Shown here: in pieces, positions 9,085 to 19,260 of the stretch
Numbering within the stretch: position 1 is the stretch's first letter
How the letters are laid out: each line of letters starts with the position of its first letter
From: Heliocidaris erythrogramma
Lineage: Eukaryota; Echinodermata; Echinoidea; Camarodonta; Echinometridae
Assembly (NCBI GenBank): GCA_025617745.1
Contig: CM046863.1
Coordinates: 15,442,875-15,506,874, forward strand
DNA: 64,000 nucleotides
Direction of reading: 5' to 3'
Translations under genes and position numbers: made by a program
The notes under the pieces: generated by a model
Seen by the model: the letters and a program-made list of their open reading frames with translations, nothing else
Database searches by the model: none
What the model was told of the DNA's origin: nothing

Positions 9085-10174
9085 GTATTGTTGAATCAAT
9101 GCCGACATGGTCGTTCTTGCGCTGATTTTGTGGACTCAGTTCGAAGTCATAGTATCGTTTTTTTCAAAAAATGTCAAGTGACAAGTTAAAACTAACCTTT
9201 ATTACGTGTTTCACCAGATATTTCACTGCTGTGACCAATATTAGGAAGAAAAGAGCGATTCTCGTAGAGTAGCTCTGTTCTTTTCTTCCACGGCAGTGTA
9301 TCAGATCTAGCCCAGTTCTCAAGCGGAGCCCTACGGGGTTTCACCGCGTCGCTGTACATGTAGCCTACCATGATGTGTACGGGTCCGACTTTTTAAAGTT
9401 TTCGTGCATGTAAACTTGTGCGAGCTGTCTGAAAAATGGTTGCTTGTTGGAATAATGTAAACTAGTTTTCATATAATATTTAACAAAACTGATGGATTTG
9501 GAAACATAATTTTGAAGTATAAAAATCATGTCGAGCAAAGTTTCTCTTCACTCTCGGTTGCCAGTCCATGCTATGTTGTGCAGCAGTATACCGCGGAGGT
9601 CATACGACTCTACCCAATGACGTCAGTGCTAATTTGCATAGAAAAGTAAACAAGCTAGGATTTTTGCCGAAATTGGACTGCGAGACAATTTCAAACCCTC
9701 AAAAAGGTGATTTTTAATTTTAAAAAAATGCACTTTCTAGTTGAGCTATTTGAAAATTTTTAAAAAGATTTTAAAAATGTTTCCTTTAATACACAGATTT
9801 TAATATTACCAAAGAAAACTGCATACCACTTCTTTTCTCAATTTGAGCTCTTTAAGGAGGCTAAGCTTGATAAAATGTAGACCTCATCATGGAATATTCT
9901 CGCCACACCATAGACACAGGCACATGAGCCATTGGGAATGGGAAGCTTCCCTACCATTATACCATTACCGACACTCTTGGTATATTTTCATACATTAGAC
10001 GAATCTAATTTCACAGAGATGGGCCGAATATAGAAATGCCTGTTTTGACGAAACGAGTCTTGCACCCTGATTTTTAAATGTTTTTTTTTTAGCTTTGGAA
10101 TGTAAAAATACAAAACAACGTTTGCGCCCTCATTTGACCGTACTACGTAGAATCGGCAAATAACTCCCCTCCCT
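9085..10174. other. Non-coding downstream of the THAP fragment
   Basis: No exon recognised. Contains a TGACGTCA at 9618-9625 preceded by ctctaccca, the inverse of the motif at 7961-7980, and a cctttaa at 9786 that could be the right end of a TTAA-type element. Confidence 0.45.
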
Positions 10175-10303
10175 GCATGGGCGCCAATCCTCACAGGAAT
10201 TCTATTCAAGTGGGGGGGGGGGGACACACCTGGATGCAACAATGGGGTGTCCCCCCCCCCCCCCCCACTTGAATAGAATTCCTGTGAGGATTGGCGCCCA
10301 TGC
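10175..10303. repeat. Perfect long palindrome with G/C-run arms
   Basis: The arms gcatgggcgccaatcctcac and onward (about 36 bp plus a G run) are repeated exactly in inverse, with a loop of about 20 bp. The sequence cctccctgca occurs at both outer edges and could be a target duplication. It would form a very stable hairpin. Confidence 0.8.
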
Positions 10304-10454
10304 CTCCCTGCACCCACCCCTGTTACCATAGGTGTCGATCCCGGGGGATTGGGGTATATATCCCTCAAAAAAATTGAAGTGGGGGATGGCCTATATTATC
10401 ACCCCAATACTTTTGGATAGAATAAAATAAGAATTATGGTACATTAACTTAAAA

Positions 10455-11285
10455 CTAATAATTATCCAAACTCATGATGTTTGATCTTGAAATACCATCA
10501 CATGCTTCAATGATTAGAAGTAAGGAAATAAGAAATGCCATACTTTCAATGCGAAAATATCGAAAAAAAATCGTTCGCTCTCATTGTTATTGTCAAATAA
10601 GGCGTTCCGTCCATTGTCGTATATCCGTGCATTCCTTCTTTTCATTAAGAAACATTTTGGGTTGCTCTAAAATGAAAGTTTTATAGGCACATTTTTGAAA
10701 AATTCCCTGATGTAGGAGGGGGATACCCACTCCCACCCTCCGCTCGGTCTCTTCGATCAGTGGTGTATCTGGGGGGGGGGCGGGCACGTGCCCCGTGCAG
10801 CACCTGGAGGGGCGCAAAAAACGCAAAGGAGAGAAAGAAAAATAGGGGGAAATGAAGAAAAATCATAATCTTTACGGATCACATGCCCCCAAATCCGCAC
10901 TAAAAATCTAGTTTTTGAAGGTTTGAAACGCGAAAATTTTCTAAAGCTCTGTCGCTTTGCTCCCCCGCATAACTATTTTCTTTCAGAATCTCGTAATTTC
11001 GCTCCCCAAGTATAGAGTTCTTAAAGGGTTCAAAAAGTTTGAAAAAATAAAGATCTCATTGCTTTGCTCGCTATATCATGTAAGTTTCATATGACTCCTG
11101 CTGAATATTGCGCTCCCAATATAGGATAAAATGTATAAAACAGCATTTGCAAAGGTTCAACTTTTGAAAGAAATCTCAACTTCAGGTCGCCTAGCTGAAA
11201 TTCTCGACTCTTTCTCAAGCCTATGGGGTTTTCGTTAGTTTTGCTCCCGATTGTAGAAGTGAGTGAATAGAAAACCATAAATCAA
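10455..11285 (+). repeat. Dispersed repeat, long copy (partner at 63150)
   Basis: Shares actaataattatccaaactc through tgcgaaaatatcga, then gcgaaaatttt through ccgattgtagaagtgagtga, with 63150-63655. Between these blocks this copy has about 350 bp (10573-10925, with a poly-G run at 10771) that the other lacks. Unknown family with frequent tcgctttgctccc motifs. Confidence 0.75.
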
Positions 11286-11439
11286 TGTATAAACTTTGAT
11301 CTTTTCTACCTCTCAACTGCGGTGGTCAAATGTAAAATTTCCTGGGTCAAATGCAAAATTTCCTGGGTAAAATGCACAAGAAAATGCGTTTTTTAGGGTT
11401 AACAATAATATTGAAATATTTGCCGCTCGGTCGCTTTGC

Positions 11440-11500
11440 TCCCTCGCGTATACAATAACGCAGATAAGGGGGGGGGGGGGGGGGGGGGGGGGTTCCTAAT
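11440..11500. repeat. Poly-G run (about 25 bp)
   Basis: A run of roughly 25 G at 11467-11492, among the longest of about twenty G/C runs in the window. It is followed by ttcctaattaac and the common repeat text gcgccataattcctagatac. Confidence 0.8.
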
Positions 11501-11579
11501 TAACTTCATTGTTTGCCCCGGGCGCCATAATTCCTAGATACGCTACTGACTTCGCTCCCTCGCGTGTGAAATGTTGCGT

Positions 11580-11945
11580 CCAATATAATTGAAAAGCAGT
11601 CCGGGCGTCGAACAAACTTTCCGCCTAAAAAAAATGTTTGCTACAGGCCGTTATCTTTCTCTCAAATTTCCTAAAACGTCAGCGCTTTCACGCTTCCGCG
11701 GGAGGGGGGAAACTCCCCACTCCCTGCACCCACCCCTGTTACATAGAGCGCAGTATTACGTCCAAATAACTGAAAAGAAGTCGGGGCGTCAAATTATATC
11801 TTTCCGCCTAAAAAATGTTTGCTACAAGCCGTTATCTTTCTCTCAAATTTGCTAAAACGTCAGAGCTTTCGCGCTTCGCGCGGGAAGGGGGAAATTCCCC
11901 CTCCCTGCACCAAACCCTGTCACATACAGTGCAGTATTGGAAAGC
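11580..11945 (+). repeat. Tandem duplication of a roughly 180-bp unit
   Basis: Two copies share tttccgcctaaaaaatgttt, gccgttatctttctctcaaa and ccctgcac(c) blocks, with a partial third (agcagccagggcgg). The unit also shares ctccctgcacccacccctgt with the palindrome edge at 10305. Confidence 0.75.
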
Positions 11946-13020
11946 AGCCAGGGCGGTGAGCTGACATTCCGCCTGGGTATGTCATCGGCCATTCTGAAGT
12001 ATAACAATTTTAATAATTTTATAGCTCTAAGATACACAGTTTCAACGTTCAGAAGATCTGAAATTTGGAGAAGGTAAACTCGTGCATGCCCCTTCAAAAA
12101 AAAAAATATATATATATATATATTGCATTTAATAAATTTGAAGTACAACAATGGACAAGCTCTTATTTCTAGCCGATTCAGTGTTGTAGAAAAATACCGC
12201 AGTCGGCCAAAGTGAGGGAAGGCGGGAAAAGAGATGGGTGATACAAGATCATCGCGCCCCCCCCCCCCCTCCCCAAAAGACAAAAATAATGATTTATCAG
12301 TATAACGATGTTTTAGAGTACTGTACGTGTACAGAGTACTCTAGATTGCAAAACTTTAATACTTAATAACAAAGAGATTGGTCACTTCGCTCCCTGTAAA
12401 AACTCCATCTACAGTGACCTATACAGGTTGGGCTATATGCTCTATATTTTGTAAATCATAATTTTGAAGTAGGCAGTAATTTGTCTTTGTGGTAAAAATT
12501 ACTCTTGAATGTAAGAAGTTTCAACATCTCATGCATTGTCGCTTCTTCCTAATCCAATAATGAAATAAATAAATAATGAATAGATGATAATAATAATGAA
12601 AATGATAACAATAGTAATGATATTAACTTCTTATAAAAGGCTCATATCCGTCACGCTGTGACGCTAATGACGCTTCGTCATTAGTTATTGAAAAGTCATC
12701 ATACGTCTGTTTCGTACGTTCCGTATTATGCACATGATGATTGTGTGTTTAAAATACGCTCCAGAAAGCCAACATCAAATTCTACAAAAGAATGATTCCA
12801 AAGCCCATGGATACCCCCTTTATAACCCTCCCATGGCAGTGCACCGTTTCTATCCTCTCATGTCACCCTGGGCCCGCACAGTGTTCGTCCGCCAAACTAA
12901 GAGTTTCGGCGGCCTGAATTTTGTTCAAAACTCATCTGCCCCGAAAAATGAATTCATTATAAAGGTTTAAGATTTGTCAATCAGTCGGTCAATTGGATCT
13001 GGTGTTGCCGAAACCACTAA
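11946..13020. other. Non-coding, repeats only
   Basis: Contains (TA)n at 12104-12122, a C-run at 12257-12269 and an AAT/GAT-rich stretch at 12555-12630. The last 150 bp are homologous to 15200-15345 (sequence caattg.atctggtgt before a tRNA-like head). No exon seen. Confidence 0.5.
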
Positions 13021-13172
13021 CCCGTCTGTGTGGCCTGTTGGTTAAGGCATTTGCGTTCTAAGCCAGGGACCCGGGTTTGATTTCTGACGGAGACATCCTT
13101 TCATCTTTTGCCAAAAAAAAAAAAAAAAATCAAAAGGGGAGGACAGCTCTGGGGAACTTCGATTTAAGCTTA
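13021..13172 (+). mobile_element. tRNA-headed SINE
   Basis: A tRNA-like head with A-box tggcctgttggttaaggc and B-box-like gggtttgatttc is followed by an A-run and the shared body aatcaaaaggggaggacag. The internal Pol III promoter boxes are inferred by eye. Related copies: 15005-15112 and 4588-4650. Confidence 0.65.
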
Positions 13173-13259
13173 TTGTATTTATTTCCATTGTATTTATTTC
13201 CATGATAATTGTAAAAACTCTTATGTCTGTTTCTTACGTTTGTCTATTATGTATGTAAG

Positions 13260-13545
13260 TAAGTATGTATGTATATTATGTATGAATGAATGTGTGTGTC
13301 TATTGGTGTAGGCGTGCGTGTGTGTGTGTGAGGGTGTACCAACAGGGGTATATTTGTGTGACTAATTGGACAGCCAAACACAATAGATTCCTTTATTCCG
13401 TCAGGCTTGCGTGGCTTTTTTTTTGCTGCTTGTGTGGCTATTTGAACAATAGAGAGAACAAAGGGAAAGACACACAAGTATACCTGCGTGAGTATGGGTG
13501 GGTGGGTGAGTGGGTGGGTGTGTGTGTGAGTGAATGTCTGGTTTT
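13260..13545. repeat. TG/TGTA/GTGGG-rich microsatellites
   Basis: Clusters of (GTAT), (TG)n and (GGGT) repeats. Open frames here are low-complexity and not credible genes. Confidence 0.7.
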
Positions 13546-13581
13546 AGGGAAGTAAGTGTCGGTGGGAGGGATGGAAGCACG

Positions 13582-13691
13582 GGCGTAGACACGCATAATT
13601 ATCCATTGTTAGGGGGGGGGGGGTGATCTATTCATCATCCCCCCCCCCCACTAATGATAGAAAACGTGTTCGTTTCGTGTCTACGCCACTG
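13582..13691 (+). mobile_element. Tiny palindromic MITE, complete copy
   Basis: Outer ends gggcgtagacacg and cgtgtctacgcc are inverted. The core is a G-run, gatctattcatcat and a C-run. Partner at 6815-6905 on the opposite strand. Confidence 0.7.
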
Positions 13692-14023
13692 GATGGAAGG
13701 TTTCTCCGCAGTGGTAGTTTCGGAGGGAATGGGTAGCTAGGGGCATATGTGGGTAGGAAGGGTTCCTTGCCGTTTTTTTTTTTTTTTTTTTTTTACGTTC
13801 CAGAGGAAGAATATTTTGCATGATGATTATATAAGTGATGAAGTATTTTATTTGTTCATTTTTTTAAACATTCAAAGAGAATTATGTTGATTGTATAATT
13901 TGTATTTCATGGAATCAATAAAGATCATTGAAAAAAAAAGTGATTGGGTGTATGCACACATATACACATACATGAATAACATTTGGCAAAATTGAAACAG
14001 AGAAAATATTACTTTTCTAATAC
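13692..14023. other. Non-coding with a T-run
   Basis: T-run of about 22 at 13772-13794. No exon seen. Confidence 0.5.
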
Positions 14024-14199
14024 CTTTGCAGGTGTGGCACTGGTGAGGCATGGGACCGAATTTGCGGGGAGGCAACGGCCTTTTCTTGACCTTCATCTTG
14101 AGACGAGGAAGGTATTGGCGTCAAGTTGTCATCGAAAGATGGTCTTCCAAACGAGGCTCCCGCTGACGGGGGAGATGAAGATTCATTCCCTAAAGTCAT
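14024..14199 (-). CDS. Candidate exon, Ser/Pro-rich protein of unknown function
   Basis: On - an ATG at 14199 opens a frame starting MTLGNESSSPPSAGASFG, rich in Ser, Pro and Gln, that runs to a donor-like CTGCAAAG|GTATTAG at 14024. Codon use and the clean donor make it more protein-like than its surroundings, but there is no recognised domain, no second exon and no clear acceptor or promoter. The frame is open 12 codons further upstream. It could be a chance open frame. Confidence 0.3.
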
Positions 14200-14622
14200 G
14201 GTATTTAGAAAGGTTTGGGAGGGGGAAGAAATCAAATTTGACGAAAATATATACGTTAAGGTGCTCCAGAACTGGACTCTTTAAATAATTTTATATGGTA
14301 TGCATTATGTTCACTAAATTCTTTGTACATTCTCTACCCAAAAAAAATATTCACACACGAACAAATCCGTCTTGTGGTTTTAATGACTAATTCGCTGTAT
14401 ATTGATATTTGAAAGGTTTTTGTCATGTTTCTTAAAATAAATGAACGACTGGATATGGTGTGATATATTAGATATATGGCTCGAACAGTATTAAAGGCCA
14501 TGTCATTGAAAATATGTTGGAACCAAGGAGCTTAGCCTTGAAATGGACATTAGTTTCATCTAGTGACCGGTAATATTTATTAGAGATATCTCTTGCGACT
14601 TGTTGCAGTTTCTCTGTACCCA
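14200..14622. other. Non-coding, nothing recognised
   Basis: AT-rich. A ttaaaggcc at 14491 resembles a TTAA-element end but no partner was found. Confidence 0.5.
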
Positions 14623-14820
14623 CACTGTAAAAAAAATTGTAATTTTACAGCAAATCTGGTGTCAGCAGAGTCGCCATAACTTCTGATATAAAAATACAGA
14701 TTAGTTGTAACTTTTTCCTATGACATTGATGTACAAATAACATCAGATTAGCTGTTATGAGTAAATACAGAACTAATTTGTATTTTTTCCCCTGTAAAAA
14801 TACAGATATTTTTTACAGTG
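14623..14820. mobile_element. Short MITE with CACTGTAA ends (198 bp)
   Basis: Begins CACTGTAAAAAAAATTG and ends TTTTTTACAGTG. Internal tttacag / ctgtaaaaatacag repeats make much of it self-complementary. Ends resemble the inner element at 17783-18280. Confidence 0.65.
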
Positions 14821-15004
14821 CAGGTTATCAAACGTTGGAATATAAACGGTTCCTTCACGTGAAGAGACTAAGTGATCATATAGTTTTCATTATGTCATGC
14901 GACTTTGACAGTTGATTGTAATAGCACAAATATATTTCCATTCAAAAGTTCAAAATGAATAACCGCCATTAGCCCCAGGCTGTACATTTATATATATATA
15001 TATT

Positions 15005-15112
15005 AGTCCAACGACCCGGGTTCGATTCCCGGCGGGGACACTTTCAACCTTTGCAAAAAAATCAAAAAAGAAGGACAGCTCTGGGGAACTCTGATTTAAG
15101 TAATTTCCATGG
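15005..15112 (+). mobile_element. SINE fragment with tRNA B-box
   Basis: Starts in the T-arm (cgacccgggttcgattcccg), then ggcggggacac and the shared body aaaaaatcaaaaaagaaggac. 5' truncated next to a (TA)n run. Confidence 0.65.
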
Positions 15113-15194
15113 GAGTTGCCAAAGCTGTTGTATATGTTATAACCTTACAATTATTTATAATTATTCAAATGTATACATGTATCTTAAAGCATTC

Positions 15195-15358
15195 GCTTTG
15201 GATCCAGCTGAGGCATGCGGCTTGTCTTTGTCCAAAACTCGTCTGCCCCCAACAAGGAATTAATTAATGAGGTTGAAGATTTGTTAATCTGTTGGTCAAT
15301 TGAATCTGGTGTCTCATAAACTACTGACCCGTCTCCGCGGTCTAGTGGTTAACGCAAG
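15195..15358 (+). mobile_element. SINE upstream block with truncated tRNA head
   Basis: Homologous to 12885-13050. Ends in an A-box-like ctccgcggtctagtggttaac and then breaks off, so the SINE is interrupted after about 25 bp of its head. Confidence 0.5.
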
Positions 15359-15474
15359 TTTCGAATTGTGAAAAATTGTGAAAAATGAAAATGAGAAAAT
15401 AATGGCTGCGTATATATATATACATATATATAAGTAATTAAATATCATAATTGATATGATTGAAGTAAATTGAA

Positions 15475-15757
15475 TATATCATAAAGAAATGTGAGAAATG
15501 TGAGAAAATTACAATGTCCGACTTTAGAGGGAAGACCTGTCTCATTGGTAGGCCATTATATAGCGTACGCATGGGAATTGGTATGGATGTACCCCCTACG
15601 CTCGATGGAAAGAGAGGGGCTATAATTATGTGAGATTGTTACTTTGCTTCGACGGGAGCCCGGATAGCTCAGTTGGTAGAAAACTGGTCATGTAATCCAG
15701 GGTCCCGGGTTCGAATCCCGGGATGTAATTTCCTCACATTTCTTTATGATATATATA
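15475..15757. mobile_element. Inverted-repeat unit enclosing a tRNA-like sequence
   Basis: atatatcataaagaaatgtg at the left recurs as its inverse (cacatttctttatgatatat) at 15736-15757. The interior carries a tRNA-like segment. Non-coding. Confidence 0.55.
15658..15730 (+). tRNA. tRNA-like pseudogene, anticodon arm resembling Thr(UGU)
   Basis: gcccggatagctcagttggt gives an A-box and D-arm, ctggtcatgtaatccag an anticodon-like hairpin with TGT in the loop, and cccgggttcgaatcccggg a perfect T-arm. The 5' GCCCGGA does not pair with the 3' gatgtaa, so the acceptor stem is broken. Most likely a SINE head or dead tRNA copy, not a working tRNA. Confidence 0.35.
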
Positions 15758-15850
15758 TAAGTCGTAAACAAATCAAGAAGGTTCTGCGTCGGTGTGTTGA
15801 AATAGATAGCAAACAATTATGTTGAAATAAAAACACCGCAAGACGTAAAA

Positions 15851-15893
15851 TTTACTGACGTTTCGGTCATAGACCTTTATCAAAGTTAAAGAC
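15851..15893 (-). other. Penelope-type hammerhead-like motif (vestigial)
   Basis: On - the sequence ttgataaaggtctatgaccg followed by aaacgtcagt has the order (C)UGAUAA, a short perfect stem (GGUC...GACC), then GAAA-C, as in the minimal hammerheads of Penelope-like elements. The first core base is U instead of C, and no Penelope ORF is next to it. Confidence 0.35.
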
Positions 15894-16080
15894 TGAACAC
15901 ATTCAAAGTAATAATAATCAGATGCGTGAATTATGAAGACGCGGGCAGTTGCTTGGATACAAAAAATTAGGCGCGAGAATTTAGATTTTGGTCGCAAGTG
16001 ACGCCACAAAGAAAAATAAACAAATTGTGCGTATTTTGAAAAGAAATTAAAAGCCATGATCAAAGCAGTAAAAATGAAGA

Positions 16081-16460
16081 CCCTTGTTTGATTATGAATA
16101 GCGACCCTCTTCTTTGATTATGAATATCGACCCTCTTCTCCGATTATGAATATCGACCCTCTTCTCCGATTATGAATAGCAACCCTCTTCTCCGATTATG
16201 AATAGCGACCCTCTAGTATAGCGACCCTTATGACTTATTATGAATAGCGGTCCTTAGGAGTAATGACCCTTTTCTTCGATTATGAATAGCAACCCTCTTC
16301 TCCTATTATGAATAACAATCCTTATGAATAATGGTCCTTATGAGTTTATGAATAATGACACCCTTTTCGCTTTATGAATAGCGACCCTACAGGTATAGGA
16401 AATTACACGTTATGAATAACTGTCCTTATGAGCCACTGGTCCTTATGATTAGCGGTCCTT
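16081..16460 (+). repeat. Degenerate tandem of tatgaatagcgaccct units
   Basis: About 15 variable units built from gattatgaatagcgaccctc and gaatagcggtccttatga. The same unit occurs at 50624-50840 and 57225-57445. No coding sense. Confidence 0.8.
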
Positions 16461-17006
16461 ATGTATTTCTTTGTTTTTCCTTCCAACTCTTCTCTTTCCT
16501 TCTGTATTTCTGTTTTTCCCTTCACATACCCTCTTCTCTTTCCTAATGTATTTCTTTGTTTTTTTCCTTTCACATATCCTCTTCTCTGTCCTAATGTATG
16601 TTTTTGCTTTCCTTCTTCTATATCCTCACCCCTTTCTTTATATAATTTGTTGTTTTTCTTCGATCTTTCCTCTTCTCTTTCAACCCAAAAGGCTGACATT
16701 AACTGCTAGTATACTAGTTCATAGTATGCTTATTTTATTTTGCTTTAGTGATGTTTGTGTGTGTATTGTTTTTTTTTCCTTTTACACACGTCTTGTCTTG
16801 TCTCTTTACTGCTATATAATTATGATATATATCAACATGGAACACAAATCATCCTTTCCACATGCCCCAGACAGTAACGCATCTTCAACAGCTGCTTGAA
16901 ACAGATGGGACAAGAAACAGCTTTTCATGGTCAAACCCCGGTTTTTTTTCTTCAAAAATCTCTCTTCTTGAAAATGGAACATAGTTAGGTCCATCTTCCT
17001 GTAATG
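16461..17006. other. Pyrimidine-rich and AT-rich non-coding
   Basis: 16461-16690 is T/C-rich with three tttcacatacctcttctc repeats; the open frames are compositional. Nothing recognised to 17006. Confidence 0.5.
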
Positions 17007-17386
17007 AATTCTCGCTACCCCATATACGCAATTTCGCCAACAGATGGCGTTTGTCATGCAAACCACGCATGCGCAGTGCCGACAATATCCCGATTGGGTC
17101 TACAAGTGTTTGTCTTTTTGCATTGAAAATGCACACAGGTATTACAAAAATCCTCGAGTTTGAGTATAAATTAACCGAAATGTTTGAAAAGATACCATCA
17201 TTTATTGAGACAATTGGTTGCATTTTCAAAATTTGAGTGGTTTTATGTCATGCAAACCAAGAATTAAGCATTTTAGCACTCAGTTTATTCATAAGCCGTA
17301 GTATTTCAATACGGACCGGAAGTGAAGTTGACGAAGATGCCCTCTACGTCGAAAATTGCATATTTGAGGTAGCGAGAATTGCAATA
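17007..17386. mobile_element. Possible MITE with ATTCTCGCTACC ends
   Basis: attctcgctacccc at the left and ggtagcgagaatt at the right are inverted, followed inward by imperfect atatacgcaatttcg matches. Length about 380 bp. Target duplication not clear. Confidence 0.45.
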
Positions 17387-17626
17387 CGCATCCTATCGAC
17401 ATGCTCCAGTCACAAAGTGGAACTGTGTGCAGAAAGACATACTCTGCCATGATTTTGTGCGTTTGTTTTAGCATTATGTCCGAGGACATTTTCGGACAGA
17501 GAACAAAAAAAAAATCATGACAACAATGGTCCTCGGAAGCCGGACAATAGTCCTCGAACGTCGAACAATGAATTTATGCCTTATTCCGTCGACTGTCCGA
17601 GGACGAGTAACAATAGAGGAACAATA

Positions 17627-18426
17627 CCCTGATAGCAGAAAGTGTTAAAAAATGACGTGATATTTACGTCGTGGTTTTCGTCTTTTTTACGTCCTGTAAT
17701 TACGCCAATAAGACGACAACTTGCACCAACGCAAGACGTCAAGAGGACGTCTTATTTTGACGTCATCTCTACGTCTTGTACACTGTAAAAACTAAAGTGC
17801 TACTTTTAGGGGCATGTATGGTGACTGCACCTGAAATGTTGTTTATAGCACTTGTAGTGTGCTAATTTACCAGCAAAATAAAAATGTGACCTTGCCGAGC
17901 CTGAACCAGGTTCCGCTGATTGAGAGGCGCTGACGTTACCGATGGACTAACGAATGCTTCTTGCAATCCAGTTTAGTCATGGGAGTCAAGTAGATAACAT
18001 GAACTATGTGGTGTCGTAAATTCACTATGTAACAATATGATCTGCTCTAAATCGTACAATGTGAGTTACTCTAGCGGTAATGCCAGCAATTCTCGATCAG
18101 CGGACCCTGGTTCGAAGCTCGCCCAAATCATTTTTTTATGAATGTTTAGCAGTTTAAGGAGCCGGTCCAGCTCCCGTGAAAGTGCTGAAATAGCACGCTG
18201 TGTGCATTCAATAGCACTCTGAGTGCAGTCCCTATGCATGCCCTCAAAAAGTGCTATATACAGCACTTCAGTTTTTACAGTGTACAGATGACGTCAAAAT
18301 AAGACGTCCTCTTGACGTCTTGCGTTGGTGCAAGTTGTCGTCTTATTGACGTAATTACAGGACGTAAAAAAGACAAAAACCACGACGTAAATATCACGTA
18401 ATTTTTACCACTTTCTGCTATCAGGG
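17627..18426. mobile_element. CCCTGATAGC-ended composite MITE (800 bp)
   Basis: Outer ends CCCTGATAGCAGAAAGTG and inverse, flanked by TA. The outer arms (about 150 bp, rich in tacgtc/gacgt) are near-perfect inverted repeats. Between the arms lies an inner element. The same composite is present at 60189-60983, and one arm alone at 60029-60177. Non-coding. Confidence 0.8.
17783..18280. mobile_element. Inner CTGTAAAAAC element with paired tRNA-like arms
   Basis: Ends CTGTAAAAACTAAAGTGC and inverse, with TGTACA on both sides (17777-17782 and 18281-18286), a possible 6-bp duplication. Each arm contains a tRNA-like block with a B-box (cctggttcgaagctcg on +, the related block on - near 17895-17955), so the element is an inverted repeat of a tRNA-like sequence. 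Confidence 0.65.
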
Positions 18427-18654
18427 TAGTTGTCCTCGGAAGTAAAGCCATGTAAACGTGTGTGTGTGTGCCCGTGTGAGTGTGTGTGATTATGTGGAAG
18501 GGACGAATTTTTCTGCAATGTTCATATCTTGTATTGTTTTGTCAATGTTATATTTGTTAATTTGCAGGGCCTTCTTCTAAACCAGTGTTGAAATCACTGA
18601 TGAAGCTACCCTGGTAAAATAAGACTAAATAAAAAAATAATAAATTAATTAAAT

Positions 18655-19260
18655 AAATGCGTTTAGTCCAGGATATTATTGCATATTGTGAATCTCGTTA
18701 TTTTCCTGGTATTTTTCTTTTTCAAGAGTTGAAAAAGGCTTTTGATGCGGTTAATCTTTGTTATTATATAAGTTTGATTTCAAAGTACCTTTCATAATAG
18801 TTGGATCAAGGTAATATATGGTAATGCGATGGGAACTGTAACGAATAATGGATGAGTGTCTTCGAAATTTGATATAAGAATACAAATTCGACAAGGCTGT
18901 CCGTATTCTGGCTTTTATTTATGATATACATGGTACTGTATTATTGCCAATTCTGCAAGTAGTCATACTTCTATTTATATCACAATTATTTTTTTTCTTA
19001 ACTCTGTTGAATCAGCAAAAAAAATCACTCTAAAAAGTGAGAAGATTCGGACACTATGCTGGACCGAACGTAAATGTTATGAAAGCAAAAGCATTAACGC
19101 TGGACCTCAAGTATAATTTTTAAAAGAATTAAAATTAAAATTGGAATGATGATCCATTCAGGTATCTGGGTGTATACCTAACTCGAAAAAAAAAAAAAAA
19201 TGGCTCTATTGAACTGGTTTGTGAAACTTGAAAAAGTCAAATCAATGTTAAAAGTGGTAT
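18655..19260 (+). pseudogene. Decayed non-LTR (L1/Tx1-like) reverse transcriptase
   Basis: Frames with many breaks read VQDIIAYCESRYFPGIF, then KKAFDAVN (the RT motif around the first catalytic Asp) and later IRQGCPYSGF (the RQGCPLSP-type motif). These are RT domain landmarks of L1-clade LINEs. Stops and frameshifts make it non-functional. Confidence 0.65.

Noticed and set aside
15658..15730. Functional tRNA-Thr gene
   Set aside because: The acceptor stem does not pair and the sequence sits between inverted repeats, so it was listed only as tRNA-like.
16081..16460. CRISPR-like array (regular repeats)
   Set aside because: Spacing is irregular, the spacers are repeat variants, and the context is eukaryotic.
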